From Turbatrix aceti (lineage: Eukaryota; Nematoda; Chromadorea; Rhabditida; Panagrolaimidae), in contig OZ017766.1 in NCBI GenBank assembly GCA_963969345.1, forward strand, positions 2,852,001-2,916,000: a stretch of 64,000 nt of DNA, read 5' to 3'. A program made the position numbers and the translations under genes. Below, piece after piece: positions 33,701 to 44,714 of the stretch; within the stretch, counting starts at the first letter, position 1, and every line of letters begins with the position of its first letter. The notes beneath the pieces were generated by a model. The model ran no database searches. It had not been told where the DNA came from and saw only the letters and a list, made by a program, of their open reading frames with translations.

Positions 33701-35789
33701 TCATCGTAGCGCATTGTGGAGCTCGAAGGGTGATCGGACTGGCTTTTGCTGGGTTTCGCGGGAGAAGACGTGCCAGAAGCGGAGCGTTTCGTCACCTGCA
33801 CCTGTCACAATGGATTCGCCGCACGGAGACATGGCCTGCAAGAAGAAAGGTAAACAAAATGACATCACTCAACAGAAAATGGTTACCAAGTAGAGGACTC
33901 TGTGGGAGTGGCCTTGGAGGTTGGCGATGCTCCTCATGGTCGGGTACTTCCACAGCACGATGTGGTTGAAGGAGTAGCCGTGCGTCGAAACGAGCTCCGA
34001 GCTGTGCTTGGACCACGCAACGTTGCACACCTGACTGCCGGTGTCGACGCAGTTGATGGCCTGGCCCGTCAGGGTGTTCCAGAAGCGGAGGCAGCGATCC
34101 GCAGTGCCACCACCGGAGACGAGGACGCCGTGGTGATGGGGCGACCAAGCGAGTGCCTTGACGGCAGCGTTGTGGTCGGTGTGGGTTTGGACGGGCTCTG
34201 GACGATGCAGACTCCAGACTAGGAGCTGGTTGTCGTTGCCACCCGACGCGAGGTACTGTTTGCTGGGAGACCACTTCAGACCGCACACCTGGAAGACAGA
34301 CCCTCAGCTCATTGCCAAACTCAGGCTTACGCCTTCAACTAACCTCCTGTCGGTGATTCGTGAGTTTGCGCTCCTCGCCGCGACCGCGCAGGTCCTTGAT
34401 GATGATGCCTCTGTCTCTGCTGCCCGAGCAAATGACGTCGTTGTTCCAGGCTAGGCATCCGATGCGCCCGTTGTGCGCGTCGAACGTCTGGACAACCTTC
34501 TGCACCTGGGTATCCCAAATCTGGAGCTTTCCACGGTTCGTTCCGACGGCCAGCAAGTTGCCGGCTTCGTTCCACTGCACAGACGTCACGGCATCGCTTT
34601 CCGGCGACAAATCGCAGAGCTTGACCACCTGGCTGTTGCACGCACTCCACAGGTACACGCAGGTGTTGAGACCGACGGACAGAATGTTGTGCGACGACCA
34701 GTCCACGAGGTTGAGGTAGAAGTCGTCTTGGAGGTCTGGAGCATCCAGTACTTTGTACGGATTCTTCGGTACTTTGCGCTGGGGTTTTCGAGGGGACTTG
34801 AGGAGGCGCTGAGAGTCTGCCGAGAGAGGGGACGTCATAAACAGCGGTGAGTTGGATGCCGAATTGGACGCAGCACCGTGCTTGACCGGTGTCCGGTTGG
34901 AGAATCTGTACAGGGAGTCGTTAGATTGCCGCGACATGAGATGGACACCATCCTGGCCGGAGAAATCGCTCTGAAAATGGTTTTGGTGAGTTCAGGGTCA
35001 TCCTCCGTGAAAAGTGTTTCAACTCACTCGAATATCTACAATGGTAGAGTCCAGCAACTCATTTCTGAGGAGTGCGCGATGCGTCATGAAATCATGCAGC
35101 TGATCGTCGTGCGTGAAACGCGACAACTGCGTGGAAGCCGCTGCATTGCCCGGCATGCCTGGGATAATGGGCAGCGCTCCGGCACCCCCGTTGGCCGCGT
35201 ACTGGGACGACGATGTCGAGTACGACGATCCGTTACCGTTGTTCCCCCCGCCTGCGATGCCGTTCGCAGCCGCGGCCGCTGCAGCAGCAGCAGCAGCGGC
35301 ACTCGACGAATGCTGGGTTGCTGCGGTCGACGACGACGAGCCCGTCGATGCGGAGCCACTGCTCGTCGACAGGTCACGGGAATCAGCAGTTAGGCCGGAG
35401 AGATTGCGACGTGCTGACGAAGACGCCGTGGAAGGCGCCGACGCCGTCGTGTTGCCCGATAGACGTGAACGGGGGGATTCCATGATGTTGAGGTCAATAA
35501 TGGAGTACTTTTTCGTCCATTCCTCGTTGTTCTCACGGTAGGGGATGTACCGATCGCCGCCATCTGGTCGGTACTTGGTTGGCGTCACTTGAGGTGAGCC
35601 AGACTGAAACCGGGACACATTCATCGTTTAAAATCAAATTCGACAAAAAATGTTGAACTAACTCCAAAATTCCGAAAAATTTGAATTCAAAAATAAACTC
35701 ACGGGTGAAATGAAACAACGCGGAGCAGATTCCGGGGCTACGGAATTGCGGACTTGTCGCGAATACTCATCGGCATACGCTGGATTCAT
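33701..35789 (-). CDS. FZR1: FZR1/Cdh1, APC/C activator
   Basis: Cdh1 loads substrates on the anaphase-promoting complex in late mitosis and G1. Exons 35789-35703, 35603-35028, 34970-34344, 34288-33887 and 33835-33701 are all phase 0 and give 608 residues, about 110 more than the human protein. The C-box DRYIPYR is at 46-52. A low-complexity Ser/Ala/Gly/Asn insert with a run of 12 Ala follows at about 80-165. ALLRNELLDS, SPRKPQRKVPKNPYKVLDAP and seven WD repeats follow (WSSHNILSVGLNTCVYLWSA, SGSRDRGI, SGGGTADRC). The C-terminus ends in Leu-Arg rather than the canonical Ile-Arg. The insert and the N-terminal exon distinguish it from Cdc20. An acceptor lies about 60 nt upstream of the ATG. Confidence 0.95.
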
Positions 35790-38700
35790 GCCGAACCACA
35801 CAACCAGCTGCGAAGAAGACGAGGTGTAAGGTCTGTAATGGGTGAAAAAAAATTGGAAAAAAATAATACAAAAAGACACGAGTAAACGAGCACGGATGGC
35901 AAAAACAAAAAAATATCTTTTCCGTTCCAAACAAGTCTACGGAGGAGTGAAACGGAACCAATCGATGGTGGATGCGAGCACGAGCACCCTCATCCGCTCT
36001 CTCGCAACCACGACTACGAAGACGACGACGACATACACGAGCAGTCGTGGCTGGGGTGCATATCGATTATTCTGTTCGCTTTTAGCAAGCCGCGACGCGA
36101 GCAGGCAGGGGCAACCGAACAGACCGCATCCCTTCGGGCGTACGGACTTTAATTTTGGTATTTGCTAAAAATCACATGGAATGCGAAAATATTTTGCACG
36201 TATGCCGATGCTGTCAAAAATTTCCTACTTTGTCAAAAAAATGTAAATTAAAACACTAAAAACCCTTTTTTTTTGTTCCTCGCTGTCTCGTTGGTTTCTC
36301 ACGAGGTAGGACCCAGTACACGAGGAGGCAGCCGCCACCGGGGGGTAGAGTGGGTGCGCGACATGACGCAAACGCGACAAAGCGATGAGAAGGATGACGA
36401 AAAAGCCAAAACGAATGGAAAAAACGACGAACGACAGAGCAAACGCGTCCATCGTTCGTTGTCCTGCGCGAGTGGTGCAAACGAGCAAACCGATGCGACA
36501 CGGCCGGCAGGATGGATTTCGCCGCTGATGTCATTGCTCGTTGCCACAGACATTGATCCGACCATCCAGTTAGTCAAATGTGCCTCGCTGTTGTCTTCTT
36601 GCGCGGGCAGCAGACTAGACTGGCATCGACCGGTTTGGACTGGTCTTTGCGCTTTCCGGTCGGTCACCCGGTCAAAACGGTGCTTTTAGATGAGCAGAAA
36701 GCATTAGAGCCTGTACAGCTGTTTTTTGACCCACCAATGAAAGAAAAAAAACGTTGACCCTTGCAATGTGGCCGTTAGGGGGTCTGAGGTACCCCTAATG
36801 AAAAGAGAGGGGTCTGACCCGGCAACTAAACGGGAGAAAGAGCGGTCAGTCCCGTCCGGTGCGATTCGGTGCCGGCGTGTGCGATTGCAATCATCGTCAA
36901 CACGGCACGACTAAGCTGCGCCGGTTGGGGTGGAGTACAGCGGGCTTGCTTTTTCTCGCTTGCGCGCCACCGACTGCGCTGCGCCGCATTGACAAGGTCA
37001 CGAGAAAAACGGCGACAAGACAGAACGGGAGCGACTGCGCAAAATGCGACTCGAATCTAACCAGGTGCCAGGTCACGAAATGTCGTGCAAAGCAGCAAAA
37101 TGCGCAGATCAATAGAATTACTAATTGAAGGAGAGAAAAGACAACAAACCGCAACACTTGACTCGGGGGTCAAATGACGACTGAGATTCGCCCCGGAAAT
37201 CATCAACCTCATCAAACTCAAAAAAATGCTACTTACAATTTTTTCTGATATATATGTGAGTAATTAAAAGTCTTGAATCTCTGACAGTAAAATTAAAGGC
37301 ATCCAAGATGCATGCATGCCGAACCATCTCGAAATCTGTGACATATCGGCATATGAGATCGACAGACTCCTCCCCCTATATTCAGGTAGGTAAATATATA
37401 AAAATGCAGCGGTTACGTTTTTTTTAAACCAGATAATAAAGAATAAATTACGATACGCATACATCGGTCAGTGAAACTATCAATCACCCACCCCCTGCCT
37501 TGTCGCCAAATAGGAATACGAACAATCGATAGAACCACCTGATCAGCGCAGAAACTTTTGATTAAAATGTGATCAAAAATTGAGCCACGGCGTTCAAGCA
37601 CCGCAAACCAGACAGCAACAAAAGCAAACAATAATTACATCGTAATTTTGTCTCAAACGTTCTAGTAAGTGCGGTGGTACGTACCTAAATAGGCCAAAAA
37701 ACTGCCATAACAGATTTAAGCCGAAAGGAATCCCTGACTGATAAAAATCTTATCATGTGAGATTTTTTTAAACAAAAAAATCACCCAAAAAACCCACGAG
37801 CTCCGAAACATGCATTTTTCTCTTATTTTTCTTATCATACAACGATTCTTTCTTTATAAATAAACAAAGAACTGTAAAAAAAAGAAACTATCAGAAAATC
37901 GTAATACGGCGGCGAAAAACTACAGTGTGAAGCAAGAAAACTTTTGAGTAATCAACACAGAAACTAAAAATCACCAATTCCGGCAACATCAGGAGTCTCA
38001 AGGTCACGCACAGACTGAAACATCAACACCACCGTCGCCACGTTCTCAGGTAGGTAACTGACCCAATCCGGTTTCGAGTTAGGTTGACACAAGTCTTGTT
38101 GCAAGTTCCGTCACTCAGACTCAAAACAAAACTGACTTCAAAATCGCATCCCGTTCACCAATTATTGGGTTCGGTACCTAAAATCATCCTGAAAACAAAA
38201 ACACAAAACAAATAAAAAAGCAAAAAACATCAACTAAAACAAGCACAAAAACAAAAAAAAACTAACCTGGGATGGAAAAAAATAGGCGAACGACGACGTC
38301 GTACTAGTATTCGTACAGTAGCCTATAGGATAACGATTGCGATCGTTTCTTCTCGGTGCAACTTTGACCAGGATGAAAATCTCCACACGAAATTGTCGGA
38401 GTACTGTATTTTCCAAGCAAGTATGTTACTTATTTATTTCTGAGCGACAAAAAAGTTTGTAAAAAGTAATAAATATTTTTTTGAAAAAAAAAATATTACT
38501 TTTGGGGAAATTGTACGTTATGCAACGTACGTATTCTGTGCAGGAAGAAATTGTATCGAATCAATCTAATCGCCTAATCATCATCGTAAAGTTCTGTACG
38601 CTTCGAAGCGAGAACGAAAACGGAAAAAAAAGAACACGACTGAACTTCTGGAGAGTCTCGTCGAATCGATAACGGGGCTCGTTTTTTAGATAACAAACAA

Positions 38701-39187
38701 CTAGCAAACAACGCACCGGCTGGACCCGCCTCCAGCAACGTGCGATGATTGCATGTGGATGTTATCGCTGTCGTTTTTTGGAACGCTATCATGTCACCGG
38801 TTCATTGACATATCGGGAGCTCCTGAGTTGTCACAATGGCTCTCATGTCAGCTGTACACGGAACGAGAGAAGGAGATGCGCATCTCTTTGCTGCAGCAAA
38901 GAGATGCCCGTCGAGCGGCCGTCATCACGTGAAACCTGGAGTTGTAAAATGTTTTGGCAAAATGTGAACAAACCTAGGCAACGTTGCGATTTTTGCAGCG
39001 AAAAAATCTTCGATAAACGCCGATAACAAGCCTGCTCTTTTTTACGTCATCTGGCGAACTCTGTCATTCGGCGTGCTTTTATCTCATTCTGCAGAAGGCC
39101 CTTTTATCCGTCAAAATCGGGTGAAAGCAGATTTCACCAAGTTCGGTAGTTGCGGTGTGCCAGTTTTATTGATTGACCGCGGAGACC
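35790..39187. other. 3.4-kb intergenic region upstream of FZR1 and NECAP
   Basis: This region separates divergent genes FZR1 (minus) and NECAP (plus). It is AT-rich with A-runs between 37.1 and 38.5 kb and GC-richer at 36.0-37.1 kb. No coding exon with splice support was found. Confidence 0.4.
38880..38907. repeat. Perfect 28-bp palindrome upstream of NECAP
   Basis: Bases 38880-38907 read gcatctctttgctg followed by its exact complement cagcaaagagatgc, with no spacer. It lies about 280 nt before the NECAP start. It could be a symmetric protein-binding site or a transcript hairpin. Confidence 0.7.
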
Positions 39188-40023
39188 ATGGATGCGTACG
39201 AGCGAGTGCAGCTTGTCAAGCCTGAGGTCTTTGTCTATCGTCTGCCGCAGACCACAACACCGGGCTACAGGTCGGCCTTTTCTTCTGGGCTGCCATGGAT
39301 TTTTATTTTCTCGATTCATTTTCAGGGCCGCAGATTGGGACTTGCAGAATCCAAATTGGACTGGTCGGCTGCGAGTTGTCACTGTCGGTGACAGCCTCGA
39401 GCTGCGTTTGGAGGATAAAAACTCTGGTTGGTTTTTTGTTCAAATTTAATAATTTTAAAATATTTTACCCGATTTCGGGGGAAATTTTTATGGCTATTTT
39501 GCCTGTGTGTCCACTTTGATCCTTTCTACACCGATTTTTGCAGGTGAGCTCTACGCGAAAGCCCCGGTCTCAGCTCCGACGCCACCAGAGTTCGAGTCGG
39601 TGTCGGATTCATCCCGGTACTTTGTCATCCGTCTCCGCAACGATCAGGGCCGCACCGCGTTCATCGGCATCGGCTTCGCCGACCGCAGCGACAGCTTCGA
39701 CCTGAACGTCGCCATCCAGGACCACTTCAAGATGAAGGAGAAGGAAGCGACCCTCGAAAAAGAGGAGGAAGCGCGCCCGAAACTGGATCTCAGCTTTAAG
39801 GAGGGCCAGACTATCACTGTCAACATCGGCGTGAGTTTTCAGACGCAAAGATTATTTTGGTAAAAAACATGATGCTTTGCAGAAAAAGTCAACAGTCAGC
39901 GAGCGACCGCGTCCACCACCTGCTTCGGGCGACACCGGCGGCTTCCCTCTCCTCCCTCCGCCGCCATCCGTTGCTTCGTCCAACAGGGTGCGACGTGGCC
40001 ACGCAGCTGGCGGTGGCATCTGA
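39188..40023 (+). CDS. NECAP: NECAP, clathrin-coat associated adaptor protein
   Basis: NECAP binds AP-2 and regulates clathrin-mediated endocytosis. Exons 39188-39270, 39326-39426, 39544-39830 and 39883-40023 give 203 residues. The PHear domain is complete: VKPEVFVYRLP, DWTGRL-type NWTGRLRVV, SSRYFVIRLRNDQGRTAFIGIGF, and ARPKLDLSFKEGQTI. A short Pro-rich tail (PLLPPPPS) follows. Vertebrate NECAPs are about 275 residues and end with AP-2-binding W-x-x-F motifs, which this reading lacks. A donor (AGGgtgcga) at about 39993 spliced in phase 0 to an exon after ttttttcag at about 40349 would replace the last residues with GWDDSFSACF and a short basic end. Confidence 0.9.
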
Positions 40024-40571
40024 GCATTTACGTGACCTCCCCCACTAACCGCCGTTGTTCGATAACTTATTTTTTAACACTCTTATTAGCTGGCATACAG
40101 GATATGCTTTGGTTTTCACTTGTGTGCAAGGAAAGATACCTAAAATGGGCATTGAGAGTCGAGGAGAGGTAAAACACTGCGTTTGCACGCTTTCAATGAA
40201 TATCTATCGATTATTTATGTTTTTGAGAAAATTGGCGCTCTCAAAGTGCATATTTGTTTTTTCAACGGACGTGCACTTTTTTTCTGTCTGTTACGGAAAA
40301 GAACATTTACTTGGGTAGCATTGAGCACGATCCATCTTTTTTCAGGGGTGGGATGACAGTTTTTCTGCGTGTTTTGAAAGGGATTTAAAAAGGTGTTGAA
40401 CAGTTCACAGACAAATTATTATTCTTTCGGAGCGTGGTAACAGGAAGAAATCTGTCAGTAAAAATTTTTCGAAACTGACAGCTCTCAACTGGCACACGCC
40501 GCTGCTGTCGATTTTCCTTTTCGTGCCCGTGGACCCCAAATCCCGAGCGTTTACCCCCCCTTTGCAGTCCA
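40024..40571. other. Region between NECAP and the E2 gene
   Basis: This holds the NECAP 3' UTR and possibly an alternative NECAP last exon (about 40350-40400). A pyrimidine-rich acceptor (cccccctttgcag) ends 4 nt before the next gene's ATG. Confidence 0.4.
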
Positions 40572-41228
40572 ATGGCAACGAACAACGGTCGGGAAGTAGT
40601 GGGGGCCGAAGAGCGCGATCCCCCCTCGGCGACGGTGAAGAAAGCCGTCAACGAGCCGACGCAGGCGGCCATCAAGCGTCTCACCATGGAGTACCTCAAC
40701 CTGACGCAGGACCCGTTGCCCTTCGTAGTAGCGCGCCCCCTTGAGTCGAACATCCTCGAGTGGCACTTTGTACTCATCGGCCAGCCAGACACGCCCTACG
40801 AAGGCGGCTACTACCACGGCAAAATCACGTTTCCCCACGACTTCCCGTTCCGGCCGCCGGGCATCTTCATGATCACGCCCTCCGGTAGGTTCGTGCCCAA
40901 CCGGCCCATCTGCATGACAATCACCAACTTCCACCCTGAGCAGTGGAACCCCTCACTCAGCGTATCGGCCATCCTCATATCGCTCGTGTCGTTCATGAAC
41001 GACAAGGACTACACGCACTCCGGCGCCATAAAGACCACCGACGAGACGAAGCGGGCCATGGCAGACAAAACTGCGGAGTTCAACCTCAAAAACCCGGTTT
41101 TTAGGGACGTATTCCCGGAAATGATTCAACTCCTCGAACAGGAAGAAGACCTCGACGACACCGACGTCGAAGAAGAAGCCGGTGAAGACGAGAACAACGA
41201 CGGGAACCCCATTGGCACTAACATGTGA
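40572..41228 (+). CDS. Intronless UBE2J-type ubiquitin-conjugating enzyme without membrane anchor
   Basis: UBE2J enzymes are E2s that normally sit in the ER membrane and serve ER-associated degradation. This single-exon gene codes for 218 residues: a 30-residue polar extension, a UBC domain (about 31-190) with SNILEWHFVL, EGGYYHGKITFP and the catalytic Cys114 in NRPICMTITNFHPEQWNP. The C-terminus is very acidic (DDTDVEEEAGEDENND) and there is no hydrophobic tail, so it should be soluble. It lies directly upstream of a spliced, anchored UBE2J2 paralogue. The missing introns hint at origin by retroposition, but intron loss is equally possible. Confidence 0.9.
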   Translation: MATNNGREVVGAEERDPPSATVKKAVNEPTQAAIKRLTMEYLNLTQDPLPFVVARPLESNILEWHFVLIGQPDTPYEGGYYHGKITFPHDFPFRPPGIFMITPSGRFVPNRPICMTITNFHPEQWNPSLSVSAILISLVSFMNDKDYTHSGAIKTTDETKRAMADKTAEFNLKNPVFRDVFPEMIQLLEQEEDLDDTDVEEEAGEDENNDGNPIGTNM

Positions 41229-42404
41229 AAACAAATCCGACCTTCAGCTCTTTTGCGGTCTCACAAAAACTCTGTAGATAAGAAAAAGATTTTTTATATT
41301 ATTTCGCACTGTTGATCTCCTGGCAGGAATTACCTAGTTTGGAAGCAGTTGTTTTTGATCCTTGTTCATTGTTGCAGAAGCACGCTGAAGACTGTCTACG
41401 TTATGTATTACTTTTTTATTTTTCATTGGACGAGATGTGTAAAAAAGAAAGAAATCACGCCGGTGGAAATCGAATCGTGTAACGGTTGCTCTTACCGTAA
41501 TTCATACTTTTGAAACGAACTTTTGTGTTTCTTTTGTGCGATTTTTTCGCCTAAAATAGTATTTTTGATGTCTGTGAGTTGTTCCTTTCAACCGCACTCG
41601 CCGTTTTGTCACCCGCCAGTGGTGCGGCGTCAAATGGCAAGAAGCATTTCCACGAAAGCAGTTAAATTTGACGACGTCCGCGCTTGACGTTCGAAAAGGT
41701 CGCCGCCAGCTGTTTTCCCTTTGCCACCAATTTAGCGACCGCCTTGAATTTTTAGCTGCGTATTGGACTCTGAATGTTTTTTTGAGGGGTTTTCTTAAAA
41801 ATAAATATTTTGGCTTTGCAGAAATTTTCACTGAGCGGGCACAAATAGCGCATATTTTTGTACCAACGCTGATGTAACAGTCATCCATTTTTTGTGCCTC
41901 CGGTTTGCGTGACAAAAATCACCGGACTCTGACCCGCCGTGCTTGTTTTTTCTGTTTTGTTTTTTTTTCACGGATTTTTTTTATATCTGTCTGTCCTGTC
42001 ACGTCCGTGTTGTGCATTGCTCCTGCCTGGTCTGTCTAATTTGTTCTCTGTTTATCACTCCGTTCGATATCAACATTGTGTTTTTTGTCGCGTGGAGCTG
42101 TCAGTTTTATTGTCTCGCGAGGAGTTCGTTCGCTCAGGAGGTGGCTTTTCTTGTCACTTCCTGATCGATTGTTGCTCCGCCGGGTATTTTCCACTGTTTT
42201 TTTTTTTTATTTTGCCTGGACTATTACGTAAATCACAGATCGCGCGGTGTGTTCATTTTGTCATTTTGCATCTTCTCATGATTTTTTGTTTATTTCAGGC
42301 ACAGCTTCATTCTTGGGAAAATTCATTATACAGACGACATTGTGCATTTTTGCCGGCTTCAGATCGTATAATCATTAACCCCACCCATCCAGGAGAAGAA
42401 AATC
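41229..42404. other. Intergenic region between the two UBE2J genes
   Basis: There are 1.2 kb of T-rich DNA with no supported coding exon. A splice acceptor (cccatccag) lies 13 nt before the UBE2J2 ATG. Otherwise unremarkable. Confidence 0.35.
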
Positions 42405-43173
42405 ATGGCTGGTGGAGTGACAGTGAGTGCCATAACCAGGTTGAAGAACGACTACAAGCGACTCCTCGGCGACCCCGTGCCCTTCGTCGTCGCCAAGCCA
42501 CTCGACTCGAACATCCTCGAATGGCACTACGTGGTCACCGGAGCGAAGGAGACGCCCTACGATGGTGAGTGTCTTTTATTTTTTTTGCTTTTGCTCATCT
42601 CGGTGCCCTTTTAGGCGGTTTCTACCACGGCAAACTAGTTTTTCCTGCAGAATTCCCGTTCAAACCCCCAGCGATCTACATGATAACGCCTTCGGGCCGC
42701 TTCCAGACAGATACGCGCCTCTGCCTGTCCATCAGTGACTTCCATCCAGACACGTGGAATCCCAGCTGGACGGTATCTACCATCCTAACCGGTCTTGTGT
42801 CGTTCATGAACGAGGACACTCCCACTTACGGTTCCATTGACGTGAGTTTTTATTTGTCTTCGGCTTTCACGTGCGTTTTTTTTTGCTTCAGAAGTCGCAC
42901 GCAGAACGAGTGGTCATTGCAAAGCGGTCGAAGCGCTTCAACTTGCGGAATCCCAAGTTTTGCGACGTGTTTCCCGAGATCGCCGAAGATCTGCGCAATC
43001 TCATCCGCGAAGAGGAGAAAGTCGCGTCGTCATCCCGCGACGCCGAAAGCCCCCGTCCTCCGACCTCCCAGCCCGCCTCTTTTACCTCCAACGTGGTCCT
43101 CATCACGGGCATCATCGCACTCTTTTTTGCAGTTCGCTACGTCGTCATGAGTGCCAGCATCGGAGAAGCCTGA
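42405..43173 (+). CDS. UBE2J2: UBE2J2/Ubc6, ER-anchored ubiquitin-conjugating enzyme
   Basis: This E2 works on the cytosolic face of the ER in protein quality control. Exons 42405-42564, 42615-42841 and 42892-43173 give 222 residues. The UBC domain (about 8-160) has [22 protein letters not shown] and the catalytic Cys90 in [19 protein letters not shown] polar Ser/Pro linker follows, then a C-terminal helix (about 192-213, [18 protein letters not shown]) that would insert as a tail anchor. B3GALT6 begins 204 nt downstream on the same strand. Confidence 0.95.
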
Positions 43174-43376
43174 AACCCTTTGAAAAATTATTCTATTACA
43201 ATTTTGGAATCGTTTCACGTCTCTTTATTTGAGACGATCGTCGGCGAGTTGTATAAAACGATGTGATTTGGAACGAAGGAGCCCTTGAGAGAGGTTGTGG
43301 CCTTGCAGTTGTACCTGGGGGCAGGAGGAGCGTCCGAGAAACGCGGCCAGGTTGCAGACATGGACTCGAGCCAGCT

Positions 43377-44414
43377 ATGAAGGTCGTCATCAAGCGCCGC
43401 CCCGTTCTGGCGCTGTGCTTCGTGGTCGCGCAGTTTATCGTGTTCGTGATCGGGCGATGGTCTGTCACCATCCCTCCTCCGGATCTCGCTTTCATGCCGG
43501 CGCCGCTCGAGGACCAGGAGGAGCTTGCAGGTTTGCGACCTGAAGCAACGTTTATTGAGCTCATTGAACCCCATTTAGCCCCGAAGAAGTCCACCTACCT
43601 CGTCATAGCCATCATGACCGGCCCTGACGACGCGGCCCTGCGCGAGACGATCCGCAGCACCTGGCTGTCACTCACCCGGAAGGGCCCAGAGCACTTCAGG
43701 CACGTCTTCCCCATTGGATCTGGCAGAATCGACTCTGACACGCTGGAAGTCCTCGAAAAAGAGCAAACCGATCATGGCGACCTTCTTTTTCTCCCCGAAG
43801 TCGTCGAATCCTACGAAAAACTCGCCCGGAAGACGGCCCACGCCGTCAAAGCCATCGTCGACCAATTCGAGTTCTTGTACCTGCTCAAGGTGGACGGAGA
43901 CTCGTTCGTCCGCATCAACGCCATGCTCAAGACGCTGAGGGACTTTGGCAGTCCCCGGCTGTACCTGGGCTTCCTCGACGGCCGCGCCAAGCCCCAGAGG
44001 ATCGGGAAGTGGAAGGAGATCGACTGGATGCTCTGCGACAGGTACCTGCCTTACCAGCTCGGAGGCGGCTACGTCATCGCCGCCGCTCTCGCCAAACACG
44101 TCGCTGCGAACATTGGTCAGTTACGGTACTTTGTCAACGAAGACGTCTCGATGGGTGTCTGGATCGCCGGCATCGAGGTCAAGTACGTCCACGATCCGAG
44201 GTTTGACACGGAATTCAGGTCCCGTGGATGCAACAACGAATACCTCGTGACTCACAAAAAGACTCCGGAGCAACTCAAGGCGCTCTACGCCAACATGAAG
44301 CAAACCGGCAAGCTGTGCTTCCAGGAGTTTCAATCCAGAGGGTCATACGTGTACGACTTTTCTGTACTGCCATCTGAGTGTTGTACTAGAAGGAATAACT
44401 CTGGGATACCGTAA
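43377..44414 (+). CDS. B3GALT6: Beta-1,3-galactosyltransferase 6-like glycosyltransferase
   Basis: B3GALT6 (sqv-2 in C. elegans) adds the second galactose of the glycosaminoglycan linker in the Golgi. The single-exon frame from the ATG at 43377 gives 345 residues. A type II signal anchor is at about 9-30 (VLALCFVVAQFIVFVIG). GT31 motifs follow: ETIRSTW (90-96), a DxD-type LKVDGDSFV (Asp173-Gly-Asp175) and NEDVSMGVWIAGI. Lineage within GT31 is judged from the EDVSMG-WI region and overall size, so the exact acceptor is less certain than the family. The frame extends upstream without another ATG, so the start is clear. Confidence 0.85.
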   Translation: MKVVIKRRPVLALCFVVAQFIVFVIGRWSVTIPPPDLAFMPAPLEDQEELAGLRPEATFIELIEPHLAPKKSTYLVIAIMTGPDDAALRETIRSTWLSLTRKGPEHFRHVFPIGSGRIDSDTLEVLEKEQTDHGDLLFLPEVVESYEKLARKTAHAVKAIVDQFEFLYLLKVDGDSFVRINAMLKTLRDFGSPRLYLGFLDGRAKPQRIGKWKEIDWMLCDRYLPYQLGGGYVIAAALAKHVAANIGQLRYFVNEDVSMGVWIAGIEVKYVHDPRFDTEFRSRGCNNEYLVTHKKTPEQLKALYANMKQTGKLCFQEFQSRGSYVYDFSVLPSECCTRRNNSGIP

Positions 44415-44714
44415 CTACGCGGTGTTGTTTTGCAGCGAAAATGGACTATTTTCCACATAAGAGCCTTTCCAATTTGCAAATCCTGCCATTTTGACTGATC
44501 TCACACCTTTTTCATCGTATACCCCGATTTCGGGTCATTTTGAGTGCTACGTGCTACTTTTTTTGTAAGCATGCTAATTATTCTTGCCTTTTAATAAAGT
44601 CGAGTTTGAATGTGGTGGACAGTCTTGAACGAAAAGTCGGATTGACAACCGCACAAAATACTTTTGTTGGCTTCAAGATCGTAATTGATCCCGGCGCAGC
44701 TGTTTAGGCCGACA
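44415..44714. other. Spacer between B3GALT6 and PIGW
   Basis: This has 300 nt with an aataaa signal near 44593 (ttttaataaagtc) and a splice acceptor (gctgtttag) 6 nt before the PIGW ATG. Confidence 0.4.
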
